A stretch of 64,000 nt of DNA from JAJVHZ01 sp041395385. GTDB lineage: Bacteria; Pseudomonadota; Gammaproteobacteria; JAJPIJ01. The notes under the pieces were generated by a model. It had not been told where the DNA came from. It did no database searches and was given only the letters and a program-made list of their open reading frames with translations. Where the stretch lies: contig JAWLAN010000009.1 in assembly GCA_041395385.1 (NCBI GenBank), forward strand, positions 1 through 64,000. The letters run 5' to 3'. Below are positions 45,895 to 55,323 of this stretch, one piece after another. A program made the position numbers and the translations under genes. Position 1 is the stretch's first letter, and every line of letters starts with the position of its first letter.

Positions 45895-46652
45895 CTGCAA
45901 AGATCGGGAAACAATTTGGGTGCGGCAGCAACGATATTTCCACTCTGCAGGTACTGGTCGCCTCCGTCCGGCTCGCTCACCATGCCTCCGGCCTCGAGGA
46001 TCAGCAGCGCGCCGGCGGCCGTGTCCCATTCCTTGAGTCCATACTCCCAGAATCCGTCCAGCCGGCCGCAGGCCACGTAGGCCAGGTCCAGTGACGCGGC
46101 GCCGGCACGGCGCACGCCGGCGGTCGTCTGCATCAGCGCCTTCAACCCAGACATGTAACGGTCGATGTTCGCGTTCTCGCGAAACGGAAAACCGGTGCCG
46201 ATGAGCGCCCCCTCGAGCGTGCGTTGCTTGCTCACGCGGATCTTCCGATCGTTCAGCACCGCGCCGCTGCCGCGGCTGGCCGCGAACAGCTCCTGTTTGA
46301 GCGGGTCGTACACCACCCCATGAGCAAGCTCCCCCTTGTGCTTGCAGGCGATCGAGACCGCATACTGTGGGAAGCCGTGCAGGAAGTTCGTGGTGCCGTC
46401 GAGCGGATCAATTACCCATTCATACTCCGAACCGTCGTGCCGGCCAGACTCCTCCGCCAGGATTGCATGCCCCGGGTAGGCATTGCGGATCACGTCGATG
46501 ATGGCGGTCTCGCAGCGGCGATCGACCTCGCTCACGAAGTCGTTCCGGCTCTTTGCATTCACGTCGAGCTGGGGTGCCCGGTCGATGTAGCGCAGGATGA
46601 TGTCGCCGGCCCTGCGGGCCGCGCGCACAGCAATATTCACAAACGGATGCAT
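45882..46652 (-). CDS. suhB: inositol-1-monophosphatase family protein SuhB
   Basis: 256 residues of the IMPase family; in enterobacteria SuhB is also an rRNA antitermination cofactor. Mg-binding motifs: ILAEESG, WVIDPLDGTTNFLHGFPQYAVSI and LKEWDTAAGALLILEAGG. It starts MHPFVNIAVRAARRAGD; a longer 17-codon extension was discarded. Normally it lies divergently next to trmJ; here an SGNH hydrolase gene separates them. Confidence 0.94.
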   Translation of the reverse strand: MHPFVNIAVRAARRAGDIILRYIDRAPQLDVNAKSRNDFVSEVDRRCETAIIDVIRNAYPGHAILAEESGRHDGSEYEWVIDPLDGTTNFLHGFPQYAVSIACKHKGELAHGVVYDPLKQELFAASRGSGAVLNDRKIRVSKQRTLEGALIGTGFPFRENANIDRYMSGLKALMQTTAGVRRAGAASLDLAYVACGRLDGFWEYGLKEWDTAAGALLILEAGGMVSEPDGGDQYLQSGNIVAAAPKLFPDLCSRLR

Positions 46653-46706
46653 TACGGCAGACTTCCTGGATGGGTGAATAGAGAAGGTGTCATGCGACGT
46701 CAAGAA

Positions 46707-48086
46707 TCAGGTGTCCGGTATCTGAGACGGGGCGCTGATTCGCCGGTAATCAACATTTGGACCAAACCGTGCCGGGTCGACTTCAGATAAAGGGCCGTGT
46801 CTCCTCAAGCGGGCAAGGTCGTGCTTCGTGACCGTCATTGGCTGCTCGGCGCCAGTCCACCCGTTGGCTTCCAGTACCGTTGTGTCGTTGATGTCCCAAA
46901 GTTCCCCGCCCCTCACCAGATACAGCTGGTAGTGCTGCTGACTTTCGTCCATTACAGCAACGAGTCCGTGTGGTGAATCCGGGATCAATAGACCGACAGT
47001 CTCGGCCAATGCTCCACCGATTATCCTGTACCCGGCTTCCGTAGGATGACCGCTGTCATTTTCCGGATAAAGCCGCTCGTTACCAAGAGCGGCGCGCTGC
47101 AGCGGTGCCACCACATCGACATACTTGACATCGGCAAGCGCCTTTAGGTGCGCCGAAAGTCCTTCGACATTGCGCTTTTCTGACTGGATCAACTTTGAGA
47201 AGTTCGAAGGGACGGCGATCTTCTCTTCCTCCAACCGTGCCGCATAAACCAGCTCCTTGGTCGGGATAACGGTCGTGACGATCTTCGTCTTCCCGCGGGC
47301 TTCCGCGGCAATGGTGCGAGCCACCTCGGCCATGATCTGGTAGCCGACCCTTGCGGCGTCGTCGCTCGTGTCGTTCGATATCAGCCTCCGTCCCGGTGTG
47401 AAGACCGTCTTGAGGCCGTCGCGGAACTGTACGGGCCAGAGATCCTCCGCTGCCTTCGGTGCGACGATCGACGCCATGGCCGACTTGTCGAGCGAGTGAT
47501 CGACGCGCAGGAATGACCAGCGCCCAATGTTATATGCCGCCTGAAAGGACTCCAGAGAATCGTTGCCCGAGTAGAACGCGACGATGACGACGCGCGGTTG
47601 AAATCGCATCGCGTGTCTGAACATATCCAGATATTGGACAGCACCCCACCCACCGGTTGCCATCGCATAAACGACAGGATCCTTGCCGGCAATTGCCTTC
47701 CTCATCTGACTCGGCCAGTTCCCCTCGAGCGGCGCATTGTTGCCGTAGGTTTGGCTGTCCCCGATTACGACTACGTCGGCCACGTTTGGCACGGACCTGT
47801 TCCGAAACCCGAGCACGTCATTCGGACCTGCTTCAACCAGGTCAGGATAGAACGTGGGCGCCCGCACAACGGTGATCGGATCGTTGTACAAGTATTCGTC
47901 GTCGCGCCTTTCACTCTTCGAGTTGAAGACATTCTCGTAGAATGGGGGCACTCGTTCATCCAGAGCGACCATCTGAAGGTCGGGAGCAATGCCAAACAGC
48001 TGGGGCATGAAGGTTCGAATGCCGGCGAGCGAAATCGCCAGAGTGGCGACAGTGACGGCCAGGGTCAGAAGTAGGTCCTTTTTCAT
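46707..48086 (-). CDS. SGNH/GDSL hydrolase, AlgX/AlgJ-like acyltransferase
   Basis: 459 residues: an N-terminal membrane anchor/signal (LLLTLAVTVATLAISLAG) then an SGNH hydrolase fold. The nucleophile Ser is in VVIGDSQTYGNN, block III GND is in FYSGNDSLES, and the catalytic Asp-x2-His is in DSGHPTEAGYRI. Such periplasmic proteins acetylate or deacetylate polysaccharides. Its base use resembles the polysaccharide cluster, and it lies between suhB and trmJ, which are normally adjacent, so it probably belongs to the cluster. Exact activity is unknown. It is followed by suhB after 54 bp on the same strand. Confidence 0.8.
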   Translation of the reverse strand: MKKDLLLTLAVTVATLAISLAGIRTFMPQLFGIAPDLQMVALDERVPPFYENVFNSKSERRDDEYLYNDPITVVRAPTFYPDLVEAGPNDVLGFRNRSVPNVADVVVIGDSQTYGNNAPLEGNWPSQMRKAIAGKDPVVYAMATGGWGAVQYLDMFRHAMRFQPRVVIVAFYSGNDSLESFQAAYNIGRWSFLRVDHSLDKSAMASIVAPKAAEDLWPVQFRDGLKTVFTPGRRLISNDTSDDAARVGYQIMAEVARTIAAEARGKTKIVTTVIPTKELVYAARLEEEKIAVPSNFSKLIQSEKRNVEGLSAHLKALADVKYVDVVAPLQRAALGNERLYPENDSGHPTEAGYRIIGGALAETVGLLIPDSPHGLVAVMDESQQHYQLYLVRGGELWDINDTTVLEANGWTGAEQPMTVTKHDLARLRRHGPLSEVDPARFGPNVDYRRISAPSQIPDT

Positions 48087-48314
48087 GCTTGGTTCTCTGC
48101 CCCGGAAGATCCCATGCGGGTTCGTCTCCGTGGCGCCATGTACCTTTCGATCCGTTCGCGGCGGACAAGGTGCGCCAGCCTATCGCCCACCTTCGGCAGA
48201 CCGGCCGCTGTGTGAGCCCGGTGAATCTTGCAGACCACGGTTCTCGCGTTGACGCGCCGATTGTAGCCGACGCGCCGTTGCCGTATGCCCGCCCATGTCT
48301 GCAAAATGCCGGCC

Positions 48315-49079
48315 ATGGACAATCCGCTAACCCGCATCCGCATCGTCCTCGTCGAGCCCACCCACCCCGGCAACATCGGCGCGGCGGCGCGGGCGATGAA
48401 GACCATGGGCCTGCGCAGCCTGGCCCTGGTCAGGCCGCAGGAGTTTCCCTGCGCCGCGGCCACGGCCATGGCGGCCGGCGCCGACGATCTGCTCGTGCAC
48501 GCGCAGGTCACCGACGGTCTGCACGCGGCCCTCGGCGGTTGCGGCTGGGTCATCGGCACCAGCGCCCGCACGCGCACCATACCCTGGCCCGTTCTCGACC
48601 CGCGCGAGGCGGCCACGCGTGTCCTGTCAATGGCGGAGGACACCGAGGTCGCCGTGGTTTTCGGCCGCGAGCACGCGGGCCTGACCAACGACGAGCTCGA
48701 GCTCTGCCAGGCGGTGGTTCAAATCCCGAGCGATCCCGACTTCAGCTCCCTGAACCTCGGCGCGGCCGTGCAGGTCATGGCCTACGAGCTGCGCATGCAA
48801 TGGCTGGCGGGACGGCAGGCCGCGGCCGTGGAGATGGTGAACGACGCCCCGCCGGCGACCAGCGACGATATGGCGCGGCTGTACGCCCACCTGGAGGAGA
48901 CGATGATCGAAACGGGGTTTCTCGACCCCGCCAAGCCGCGGCGGCTGATGCGGCGCGTCCGTCGCCTTTTCAACCGCGCCGGCCTGGACCGCAACGAGGT
49001 GAACATCATCCGCGGCTTCCTCACGGCCGTGCAGGGCAAGCGAGGCGGCGGCCCCGGCGGCGCGGCGGATCAGACGTAA
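48315..49079 (+). CDS. trmJ: tRNA (cytidine/uridine-2'-O-)-methyltransferase TrmJ
   Basis: A 254-residue SPOUT methyltransferase modifying position 32 of tRNA. Motifs: VLVEPTHPGNIGAAARAMKTMG, FGREHAGLTNDEL and LNLGAAVQVMAYEL (trefoil-knot SAM site). It starts MDNPLTRIRIVLVEP at ATG 48315. Its 3' end overlaps the convergent purM by 10 bp. In many gammaproteobacteria it is followed by cysE-iscR, which is not the case here. Confidence 0.95.
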   Translation: MDNPLTRIRIVLVEPTHPGNIGAAARAMKTMGLRSLALVRPQEFPCAAATAMAAGADDLLVHAQVTDGLHAALGGCGWVIGTSARTRTIPWPVLDPREAATRVLSMAEDTEVAVVFGREHAGLTNDELELCQAVVQIPSDPDFSSLNLGAAVQVMAYELRMQWLAGRQAAAVEMVNDAPPATSDDMARLYAHLEETMIETGFLDPAKPRRLMRRVRRLFNRAGLDRNEVNIIRGFLTAVQGKRGGGPGGAADQT

Positions 49080-50122
49080 CGCACGTGCGGTACGGCGCCG
49101 TCGGCCGGCTCGATCTCGCCGAGCTTCCATGCCGATTCCCCCGCGGCGCGCAGGAAGGTCAGCGCGGCATTCAGGTGCTCGGGGGCGATGACGATCACCA
49201 TGCCGACCCCGCAGTTGAACGTCCGGAACATCTCCTCGCCGGCCACGCCGCCCTTCTCCTGCAGCCACTGGAACACCGTGGGGAGCTTCCAGGATGCCGT
49301 CGACACCGCCGCCGCGCACCCCTGCGGGAGGATGCGCGGGACATTCTCCGTGATGCCGCCGCCAGTGATATGCGCGATGCCCTTCACCGGCATCTCCTGC
49401 AACAGCGCCAGCACCGTCTTCACGTAGATGCGCGTCGGTTCCAGCAGCACGTCGCCCAGCGTCCTGCCATCGGCAAGCTCCGCGTGCAGGTCGGCCCCGG
49501 AGACCTCGACGATCTTGCGGATGAGCGAGTAGCCGTTTGAGTGCGGGCCGCTGGACGCCAGGGCGAGCACTACGTCGCCGGGGGCAATGCTCCTGCCATC
49601 GATGATCTCGTCCTTCTCGACCAGCCCCACCGCGAATCCGGCGAGGTCGTATTCGTGCTTGGGAAACGCATTAGGGTGCTCGGCAGTCTCCCCGCCGATC
49701 AGCGCGCAGCCGGCGAGCTCGCAGCCGTGGGCAATTCCCTTGATGACGTCGGTGGCGACCGCCACGTCCAGCCGCTCGCACACGTAATAATCGAGGAAAA
49801 AGACCGGTTCGGCGCCCAGCACCAGTATGTCGTTCACGCTCATCGCCACCAGGTCGACACCGATGGTGTCGTGCCGGCCCAGTTCGAAGGCGAGCTTGAG
49901 CTTGGTGCCTACGCCGTCGGTGCCGGCCACCATGACGGGATTACGGAACCGCTTCGAGACCTCCACCAAAGCCCCGAAGCCGCCGATCCCGCCGAGCACC
50001 TCCGGACGCATCGTCCGCCGCGCCAGTGGTTTGATGTTGCCGACCAGCGCCTCGCCCGCGTCGATGTCGACGCCGGCGTCCTTGTAGCTGAGGGAGGACG
50101 TGGAGGAGCCAGAGTTTTTCAC
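49070..50122 (-). CDS. purM: phosphoribosylformylglycinamidine cyclo-ligase
   Basis: 350 residues, AIR synthetase, fifth step of purine synthesis. It has the SLSYKDAGVDIDAGEALVGNIK start, VAGTDGVGTKLKLAFE, DLVAMSVNDILVLGAEPVFFLDYY and the C-terminal FNCGVGMV..AP. Length and motifs are normal. It is convergent with trmJ (10-bp overlap) and divergent from the DUF2066 gene, as purM/DUF2066/perM/hda usually are. Confidence 0.97.
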   Translation of the reverse strand: MKNSGSSTSSLSYKDAGVDIDAGEALVGNIKPLARRTMRPEVLGGIGGFGALVEVSKRFRNPVMVAGTDGVGTKLKLAFELGRHDTIGVDLVAMSVNDILVLGAEPVFFLDYYVCERLDVAVATDVIKGIAHGCELAGCALIGGETAEHPNAFPKHEYDLAGFAVGLVEKDEIIDGRSIAPGDVVLALASSGPHSNGYSLIRKIVEVSGADLHAELADGRTLGDVLLEPTRIYVKTVLALLQEMPVKGIAHITGGGITENVPRILPQGCAAAVSTASWKLPTVFQWLQEKGGVAGEEMFRTFNCGVGMVIVIAPEHLNAALTFLRAAGESAWKLGEIEPADGAVPHVRYV

Positions 50123-50233
50123 GCGGCAATGTTAGCGGTCGCCCCCGGCGCCGGCAAACTTGACGCCGGCCGAACCCATCGCATAGCGTGCACCCCTTCA
50201 GGCCAATTCCCCTGGCAAACCGATCGTTACAGC

Positions 50234-51334
50234 ATGCGAAGACTTCGAGCCGTGATCCGCGATGCAGGGCTGGCGTGCCTCGTCGCGCTCTGGACCGTGG
50301 TGGCCATCGCCCCCGGTGCCCACGCAGCCGTGGTATCCAGCCTGGATGAGGCCCTGGTGCCGGTGGCCGACAGGAGCGATACCGCGCGCGCCGAGGCGAA
50401 CCGGGCGGCGCTGCGGCAGGTGCTGATCAAGATCGCCGGCGATCGCAAGGCCGTGGACAGCCGGCCGGAGCTGCTCGAGGGCGCCGGCAACTACGTGCTG
50501 CAGTACCAATACCGCGACGTCGCCGCCAGCGAGGCGACGGCCGCAGCCAGCTTGCTGTGGGTGCAGTTCGACGAGGCGGCGGTGCGCGAGTTGCTCGCCA
50601 AAGCCAGCTTGCCGTCGTGGCAATCCAATCGCCCCTTGGTGCTCGTCTGGGCGGCCACCGAGCAGGACGGGGCCAGTGCGATTTCTGCAATGGACGGCCA
50701 GGACCCGACGACCGCGGCACTGCGCCTGCACATGGAGCGGCGTGGCCTGCCCATGGTGCTTCCGCAGCTCGATCCGGCGGCGGCCGATGCGCCGACGGTG
50801 GCCGATCTGAAGCAGGGCGATCCCGCCTGGCTGCAGCAGGCCTCGGCCCCGTACGCTGCCCAGGAGGTGGCCAGCGCCGTCATCACCAGGTCCGGGGACG
50901 CGTGGCGCGGCCGCTTCACGCTCCTGCGCGGCGAGCACGGCGCCACCTGGGTGGCCCAGGGACCGACCGTGGAGGAGGTGGTGGCGCAGGGTGTCGATCA
51001 ATGGGCGGACGCCCTCGCCGCACCCGCGGTCGCCGCGGGGAGCGCTACGACCACGGAGGCGGTGGACCTGCAGGTCGAAGGGATAACGAATACGCAGCAG
51101 TTCGGCCGGGTCGAGATCTACCTTCGGACGGTCCCAGGGGTCAGCCAGGTGCGCGTCCGCCGCCTCGAGCCCGGCGTGGTCACGTTCAGGGTCATCGCGG
51201 CCGGGGGCATGGCGGTGCTCGCGCAAGGTATCGGCTCCGGGCAGGTGCTGCAACCGGCGGCGGGCGGTGCCGCCGGGCGGTTCGTCTACGTGGAACCGGC
51301 GTCCGCGCCGGCCGCGGCGGCGGCGCCACAATAG
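50234..51334 (+). CDS. DUF2066 domain-containing exported protein
   Basis: 366 residues with an N-terminal signal peptide (LACLVALWTVVAIAPGAHA) and the DUF2066 region (RAEANRAALRQVLIKIAGDR, YRDV..., SLLWVQFDEAAVRELL, RGLPMVLPQLD). The C-terminus is Ala-rich. It starts at ATG 50234. The family is conserved at this position, upstream of the AI-2E permease and hda, but has no known function. Confidence 0.88.
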   Translation: MRRLRAVIRDAGLACLVALWTVVAIAPGAHAAVVSSLDEALVPVADRSDTARAEANRAALRQVLIKIAGDRKAVDSRPELLEGAGNYVLQYQYRDVAASEATAAASLLWVQFDEAAVRELLAKASLPSWQSNRPLVLVWAATEQDGASAISAMDGQDPTTAALRLHMERRGLPMVLPQLDPAAADAPTVADLKQGDPAWLQQASAPYAAQEVASAVITRSGDAWRGRFTLLRGEHGATWVAQGPTVEEVVAQGVDQWADALAAPAVAAGSATTTEAVDLQVEGITNTQQFGRVEIYLRTVPGVSQVRVRRLEPGVVTFRVIAAGGMAVLAQGIGSGQVLQPAAGGAAGRFVYVEPASAPAAAAAPQ

Positions 51335-51346
51335 GAATCACCGCGC

Positions 51347-52399
51347 GTGACCGACCTGCAGCGGCTCATAGTCCTGATCGTCGTCGTGGCGGGCGGATGG
51401 CTGCTGTACCGGCTCGCGCCGGTGCTGACGCCCTTCATGGTGTCGGCGGTCCTCGCCTATCTCGGTGACCCGCTGGCCGATCGTCTCGAGCGGCGAGGCC
51501 TGTCGCGCACCCTGTCCGTGGTGGTCGTCTTCGTGGTGATGGCGCTGCTCGGCGTGACCTTCCTGCTCATCATGATCCCGCTGCTGCAGAAGCAGGCCAT
51601 GGTGCTGATCGAGCGGATCCCGCAGGGCATACAGTGGCTGCAGGAGCGGGTACTGCCCTACCTGCTGGCCCTGCCCGGCCTGGCGGACACGACCGTCGAT
51701 CTCGATACCGTGCGACAGGCGGTCACCGAGCACTGGCAGCAGGTCGGCAAGGCAGTCACCCGGGTGCTGGCGGAGGTGACCGCATCCGGCCAGGCGCTGT
51801 TCGCCGCGCTCGCCTACCTGCTGCTCATCCCGGTGGTGAGCTTCTACCTGCTGCGCGACTGGGACGTGCTCGTGAGGCACGTGCATGCCCTGATTCCCCG
51901 CTCGGTGGAGCCGACGGTCGTGCGCCTGACACGCGAGTGCGACGCGGTGCTGGCGCAGTTTCTGCGCGGCCAGTTGCTGGTCATGCTGGGGCTGGCGTTC
52001 ATCTATACCGTCGGACTTTGGATCGTCGGCCTGGACTCCGCTTTCCTGATCGGCATGCTGGCCGGGCTGGTGAGTTTCGTTCCTTACCTGGGCTTCATCG
52101 TCGGCATCGTCCTGGCCGGCTTCGCGGCATTGATCCAGTACGGCGATGCCGTGCACCTGCTCTACGTCGTGGCCGTCTTCGGCGTCGGCCAGCTCATCGA
52201 GGGCTTCGTGCTCTCGCCCTGGCTGGTGGGCGATCGGATAGGATTGCACCCCGTCGCCGTCATCTTCGCCGTAATGGCGGGCGGCCAGCTGTTCGGATTC
52301 TTCGGCGTCCTGCTGGCGCTTCCGGTCGCCGCCGTCGTGCTGGTGTTGCTGCGGCATTCCCAGGAGCTTTATCTGCAGAGTTCCTTCTATACGCCATGA
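51347..52399 (+). CDS. AI-2E family (PerM) membrane protein
   Basis: 350 residues with eight or so membrane helices (PF01594). Conserved features: FMVSAVLAYLGDPLADRLERRG at the start, the large central loop, then LVSFVPYLGFIVGIVLAGFAA and LIEGFVLSPWLVGDRIGLHPV. GTG start at 51347. These transporters are often labelled AI-2E exporters but many have other substrates. It overlaps hda by 4 bp (ATGA). Confidence 0.9.
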   Translation: MTDLQRLIVLIVVVAGGWLLYRLAPVLTPFMVSAVLAYLGDPLADRLERRGLSRTLSVVVVFVVMALLGVTFLLIMIPLLQKQAMVLIERIPQGIQWLQERVLPYLLALPGLADTTVDLDTVRQAVTEHWQQVGKAVTRVLAEVTASGQALFAALAYLLLIPVVSFYLLRDWDVLVRHVHALIPRSVEPTVVRLTRECDAVLAQFLRGQLLVMLGLAFIYTVGLWIVGLDSAFLIGMLAGLVSFVPYLGFIVGIVLAGFAALIQYGDAVHLLYVVAVFGVGQLIEGFVLSPWLVGDRIGLHPVAVIFAVMAGGQLFGFFGVLLALPVAAVVLVLLRHSQELYLQSSFYTP

Positions 52400-53115
52400 G
52401 CACGACTGTGCGTGCCGGCGCGCAGCTCCCCTTCGACTTTCACCGCGATCAATCGGCCGTCTTCGACAGCTATTTCGCCGGCGGCAACGAGGAGGTGCTC
52501 GGCGCGCTGCGCCGTCTCAGCGCACTGGAATCGCCGCAGTCCGCGTACCTTTGGGGGCCGCCCGGCACCGGCAAGAGCCATCTGCTGCAGGCGCTCTGTC
52601 ATGCGGCGAGCGCCGGCTCGGACGGGGCCGTGGCGGTGAGCTACCTGCCGTTGCTGGAAGCGATGAAGCACGGGCCGGAGATCTGCGACGGTCTGGAGAG
52701 CTGCGCGATGGTGTGTGTCGACGACCTGGATTCGGTCGCCGGCAACCACGCCTGGGAGCGCGCCTTGTTCGCGCTCTACAACCGCCTGCGCGACGCCGGC
52801 CGCACCGTCGTGGCGAGCGGGACGGCGCCGCCGCGCGCCAGCCCGATCGCGCTTGCGGATCTGCGCTCCCGCCTGGAGTGGGGACTGGTGTACCAGCTGC
52901 ACCCGCTGAGCGAGGAGCACAAGCGCGGCCTGCTGCTCGAGCGTGGCCGCCAGCGCGGCCTGACCCTGGATCCGGGGGTCGTGGACTACGTGCTGCGTCG
53001 TCATCCGCGCGACGTCGGCAGCCTGTGCGCCTTCATGGAACGATTGGATCGGGCCTCACTCTCGGCGCACCGGCACGTTACAATCCCTTTCGTGAGATCG
53101 CTGCTGGACGAGTAG
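52396..53115 (+). CDS. hda: DnaA inactivator Hda
   Basis: 239 residues, a DnaA-like AAA+ ATPase that with the beta clamp stimulates DnaA-ATP hydrolysis (RIDA). N-terminal clamp-binding motif QLPFDF (residues 10-15), Walker A LWGPPGTGKSHLLQA, Walker B MVCVDDLDSVAG and the Arg finger region LADLRSRLEWGLVYQLHPL. ATG at 52396. Confidence 0.96.
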   Translation: MSTTVRAGAQLPFDFHRDQSAVFDSYFAGGNEEVLGALRRLSALESPQSAYLWGPPGTGKSHLLQALCHAASAGSDGAVAVSYLPLLEAMKHGPEICDGLESCAMVCVDDLDSVAGNHAWERALFALYNRLRDAGRTVVASGTAPPRASPIALADLRSRLEWGLVYQLHPLSEEHKRGLLLERGRQRGLTLDPGVVDYVLRRHPRDVGSLCAFMERLDRASLSAHRHVTIPFVRSLLDE

Positions 53116-53178
53116 CGGAGTGCCTCCGCGCCGCCCAATCACCTCAACAACGGGCAAGACAAAAACTGGGGAAAGCCG

Positions 53179-53883
53179 ATGAACATCAAGCAAGTTGACG
53201 CGGGTAGTGCCATGACCTGGCTGTCGGAGGGCTGGCGGCTGTTCAAGCTCAATCCTGGCATGTGGATAGCGCTTATTATCGTGTATCTGGTCGTCATGAT
53301 CGTTCTGGGCATCATTCCGATACTGGGCGGACTGGCGCTGGCGCTCATCACGCCGGCGTTGATGACCGGCATGATCCACGCCGCGCGCGAGCTCGATCAG
53401 GGCCGCGACATCAGCATCGAGACGCTGTTCGCGCCATTGACGGACGCGCGCAAGCGCGGGCCGATGCTGACGCTGGGAGCGCTGTACATCGCCGTCGGTG
53501 TCGTGCTGGTCATCCTCATCTTCGTCATGGGCGGTTCCGCGCTGATAGGCGGGGCGCTGATGGGCGGGGAGGCGGGAGCCGGCATGGCGGCTGCCGGAGG
53601 CGTGGGCCTGTCCATGATCATCGGGCTCGTCGCCGGATTCCTGATCGGCATGGCCTTCGTGTATGCCGGTCCGCTGGTGATGTTCCAGGACGTCGCGCCG
53701 GTGGAGGCGATAAAGGGCAGTTTCAGCGCCTGCCTGCAGAACATCGTGCCGTTCATCGTCTACGGCATCATCGCGGTGATCCTCACCTTCATCGCCGCAT
53801 TGCCGATGTTCCTGGGGCTGCTGGTGGTCGGTCCGCTGCTGTGCGCGGCCACCTACGCCAGCTACAAGGCCATATTGGAATAG
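53179..53883 (+). CDS. BPSS1780 family membrane protein
   Basis: 234 residues with five to six membrane helices and the family start VDAGSAMTWLSEGWRLFKLNPG, followed by FVYAGPLVMFQDVAPVEAIKGSFSACLQNI. Conserved but without a known function. It follows hda by 63 bp on the same strand. The GAAAGCCG..ATG start region has a plausible ribosome site. Confidence 0.88.
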   Translation: MNIKQVDAGSAMTWLSEGWRLFKLNPGMWIALIIVYLVVMIVLGIIPILGGLALALITPALMTGMIHAARELDQGRDISIETLFAPLTDARKRGPMLTLGALYIAVGVVLVILIFVMGGSALIGGALMGGEAGAGMAAAGGVGLSMIIGLVAGFLIGMAFVYAGPLVMFQDVAPVEAIKGSFSACLQNIVPFIVYGIIAVILTFIAALPMFLGLLVVGPLLCAATYASYKAILE

Positions 53884-53892
53884 TCGCCACGC

Positions 53893-53923
53893 GCGCCGCC
53901 TCCCCGGGCGAGGGAGGCGGCGC
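53893..53923. terminator. GC-rich bidirectional hairpin between BPSS1780 gene and wrbA
   Basis: Perfect 12-bp stem GCGCCGCCTCCC / GGGAGGCGGCGC with a 7-base loop fills the 51-bp gap between two convergent genes. No T-tract follows, but its strength and place suggest a shared terminator. Confidence 0.65.
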
Positions 53924-53934
53924 TCCGGGCAGGT

Positions 53935-54561
53935 CTATTGCTGCTGTTGTTGCGCGGCCTGGATGCGGTCACGCTGCAGGGCGCGCGCCGTCGCCGCCAG
54001 GCGGCGGCCGAGGGCGATGGCCAGCTTCCTCTCCTCCTCCGTCACGGGCTGTTTCGAGTCGGCGCCGGCCAGGTGCGAGGCGCCATACGGCCCGCCGCCG
54101 CTGCGCGTGGTCATGAGCTCGGCCTCGGAATAGGGCAGGCCGAGCAACAGCATGCCGTGATGCAGCAACGGCACCATCATCGTGAGCAGGGTGCTCTCCT
54201 GCCCTCCGTGCAGGCTGCCCGTGGAGGTGAACACCGCGGCCGGCTTGCCCGCCAGCGTCGCGGAGATCCAGAGGTCGCCGGTACCATCGAGGAAGTACTT
54301 CAACGGCGCCGCCATGTTCCCAAAGCGCGTCGGGGATCCCAGGGCCAGGCCGTCGCAGTCGCGCAGGTCCTCGTGGGTGGCGTACGGCGCGCCCTTCTCC
54401 GGCACGGCGCTCTCGGTCGCTTCCACGACGGCGGAGACGGCGGGAACGGTGCGCAGGCGCGCGCTGCAGCCGTCGACCTGTTCGACACCGCGGGCGAGGT
54501 ACTGCGCCAGCTGCGCGGTCGCGCCGTGGCGGCTGTAGTAGAGGACGAGGATCTCGGTCAT
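53935..54561 (-). CDS. wrbA: NAD(P)H:quinone oxidoreductase WrbA
   Basis: 208 residues with a flavodoxin-like fold that binds FMN. It starts MTEILVLYYSRHGATAQLAQYLARGV (FMN-phosphate loop). GLALGSPTRFGNMAAPLKYFLD, ALF-type TSTGSLHGGQESTL and the GPYGASHLAG region match WrbA. The C-terminus is Gln-rich. It is 20 bp downstream of the ArsC-like gene on the same strand, so probably co-transcribed. Confidence 0.95.
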   Translation of the reverse strand: MTEILVLYYSRHGATAQLAQYLARGVEQVDGCSARLRTVPAVSAVVEATESAVPEKGAPYATHEDLRDCDGLALGSPTRFGNMAAPLKYFLDGTGDLWISATLAGKPAAVFTSTGSLHGGQESTLLTMMVPLLHHGMLLLGLPYSEAELMTTRSGGGPYGASHLAGADSKQPVTEEERKLAIALGRRLAATARALQRDRIQAAQQQQQ

Positions 54562-54581
54562 GGCGGCTTTCGGTACCGGCC

Positions 54582-54935
54582 TCAGAGCAGCTTCAGCACG
54601 GCTTCAGGGGGGCGCCCCAGCGCCGCGCGATCCTTGACCACCACGATGGGGCGTTCGATCAGGATGGGATGCTCCACCATGGCGGCGATCGCCTGGGCTT
54701 CGGTGATACCGGGGCGATCCAGCCCGGCGGCCTTGTACTCCGCCTCCTTGGTCCGCAGCAGTTCGTGCGCCTCGATGCCGAGCTGACGGAGGAGCCGCTT
54801 CAGGGTTGCGGCGTCCGGCGGGGTCTTGAGGTACTCGACGACCTCCGGCTCGACGCCGTGCTCCCGGAGCAGGGCCAGCGTCTCGCGCGACTTAGAGCAG
54901 CGCGGGTTGTGGTAGATGGTAACCTTTGCCTTCAT
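54582..54935 (-). CDS. arsC: arsenate reductase family protein (ArsC, glutaredoxin-dependent type)
   Basis: A 117-residue thioredoxin-fold ArsC (PF03960). The catalytic Cys is in YHNPRCSKSRETLALLREHG (Cys13), followed by EYLKTPPDAATLKRLLRQLG and ERPIVVV. Could be an arsenate reductase or the related YfgD/Spx-like form of unknown substrate; no other ars genes are nearby, so arsenate resistance is not certain. ATG complementary to 54933-54935. Confidence 0.88.
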   Translation of the reverse strand: MKAKVTIYHNPRCSKSRETLALLREHGVEPEVVEYLKTPPDAATLKRLLRQLGIEAHELLRTKEAEYKAAGLDRPGITEAQAIAAMVEHPILIERPIVVVKDRAALGRPPEAVLKLL

Positions 54936-55053
54936 GTCGCGTCCCCCTTATCTTTGCGCCGGGATTCTAGCAGCCGCGCGACGGCCCCCGCACCGAGCCG
55001 CGCCCGGCGACGGCGCGCCGTGGTGCCGCGCCGTGATTGGCCGAGGGTAAGTC

Positions 55054-55323
55054 ATGAAGTCCGCCATCCATTGCCTGGTCTCCGGACGCGTCCAGGGGGT
55101 CTGCTACCGCGCCTACACACAGAGGGAAGCGCGGCGCCTCGGCCTGACCGGATGGGTACGCAACCTGCCGGATGGTCGCGTGGAAGTGATGGCCTCCGGC
55201 TCGCCCGCGGCCCTGGAGGAGTTCCGGCAGTGGCTGCATCGTGGGCCACCCCAGGCCGCCGTGAACGGAGTGATTACTAACACCGCCCAAGACGACGGCT
55301 GGACGGAGTTTTCGGTCCGATGA
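55054..55323 (+). CDS. acyP: acylphosphatase
   Basis: 89 residues, hydrolysing acyl phosphates. The active-site Arg is in SGRVQGVCYRAYTQREARRLGL and the Asn in GWVRNLPDGRVEV. Length is normal. It is divergent from arsC, with a 118-bp shared gap, and convergent with proS, 63 bp away. Confidence 0.95.
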   Translation: MKSAIHCLVSGRVQGVCYRAYTQREARRLGLTGWVRNLPDGRVEVMASGSPAALEEFRQWLHRGPPQAAVNGVITNTAQDDGWTEFSVR

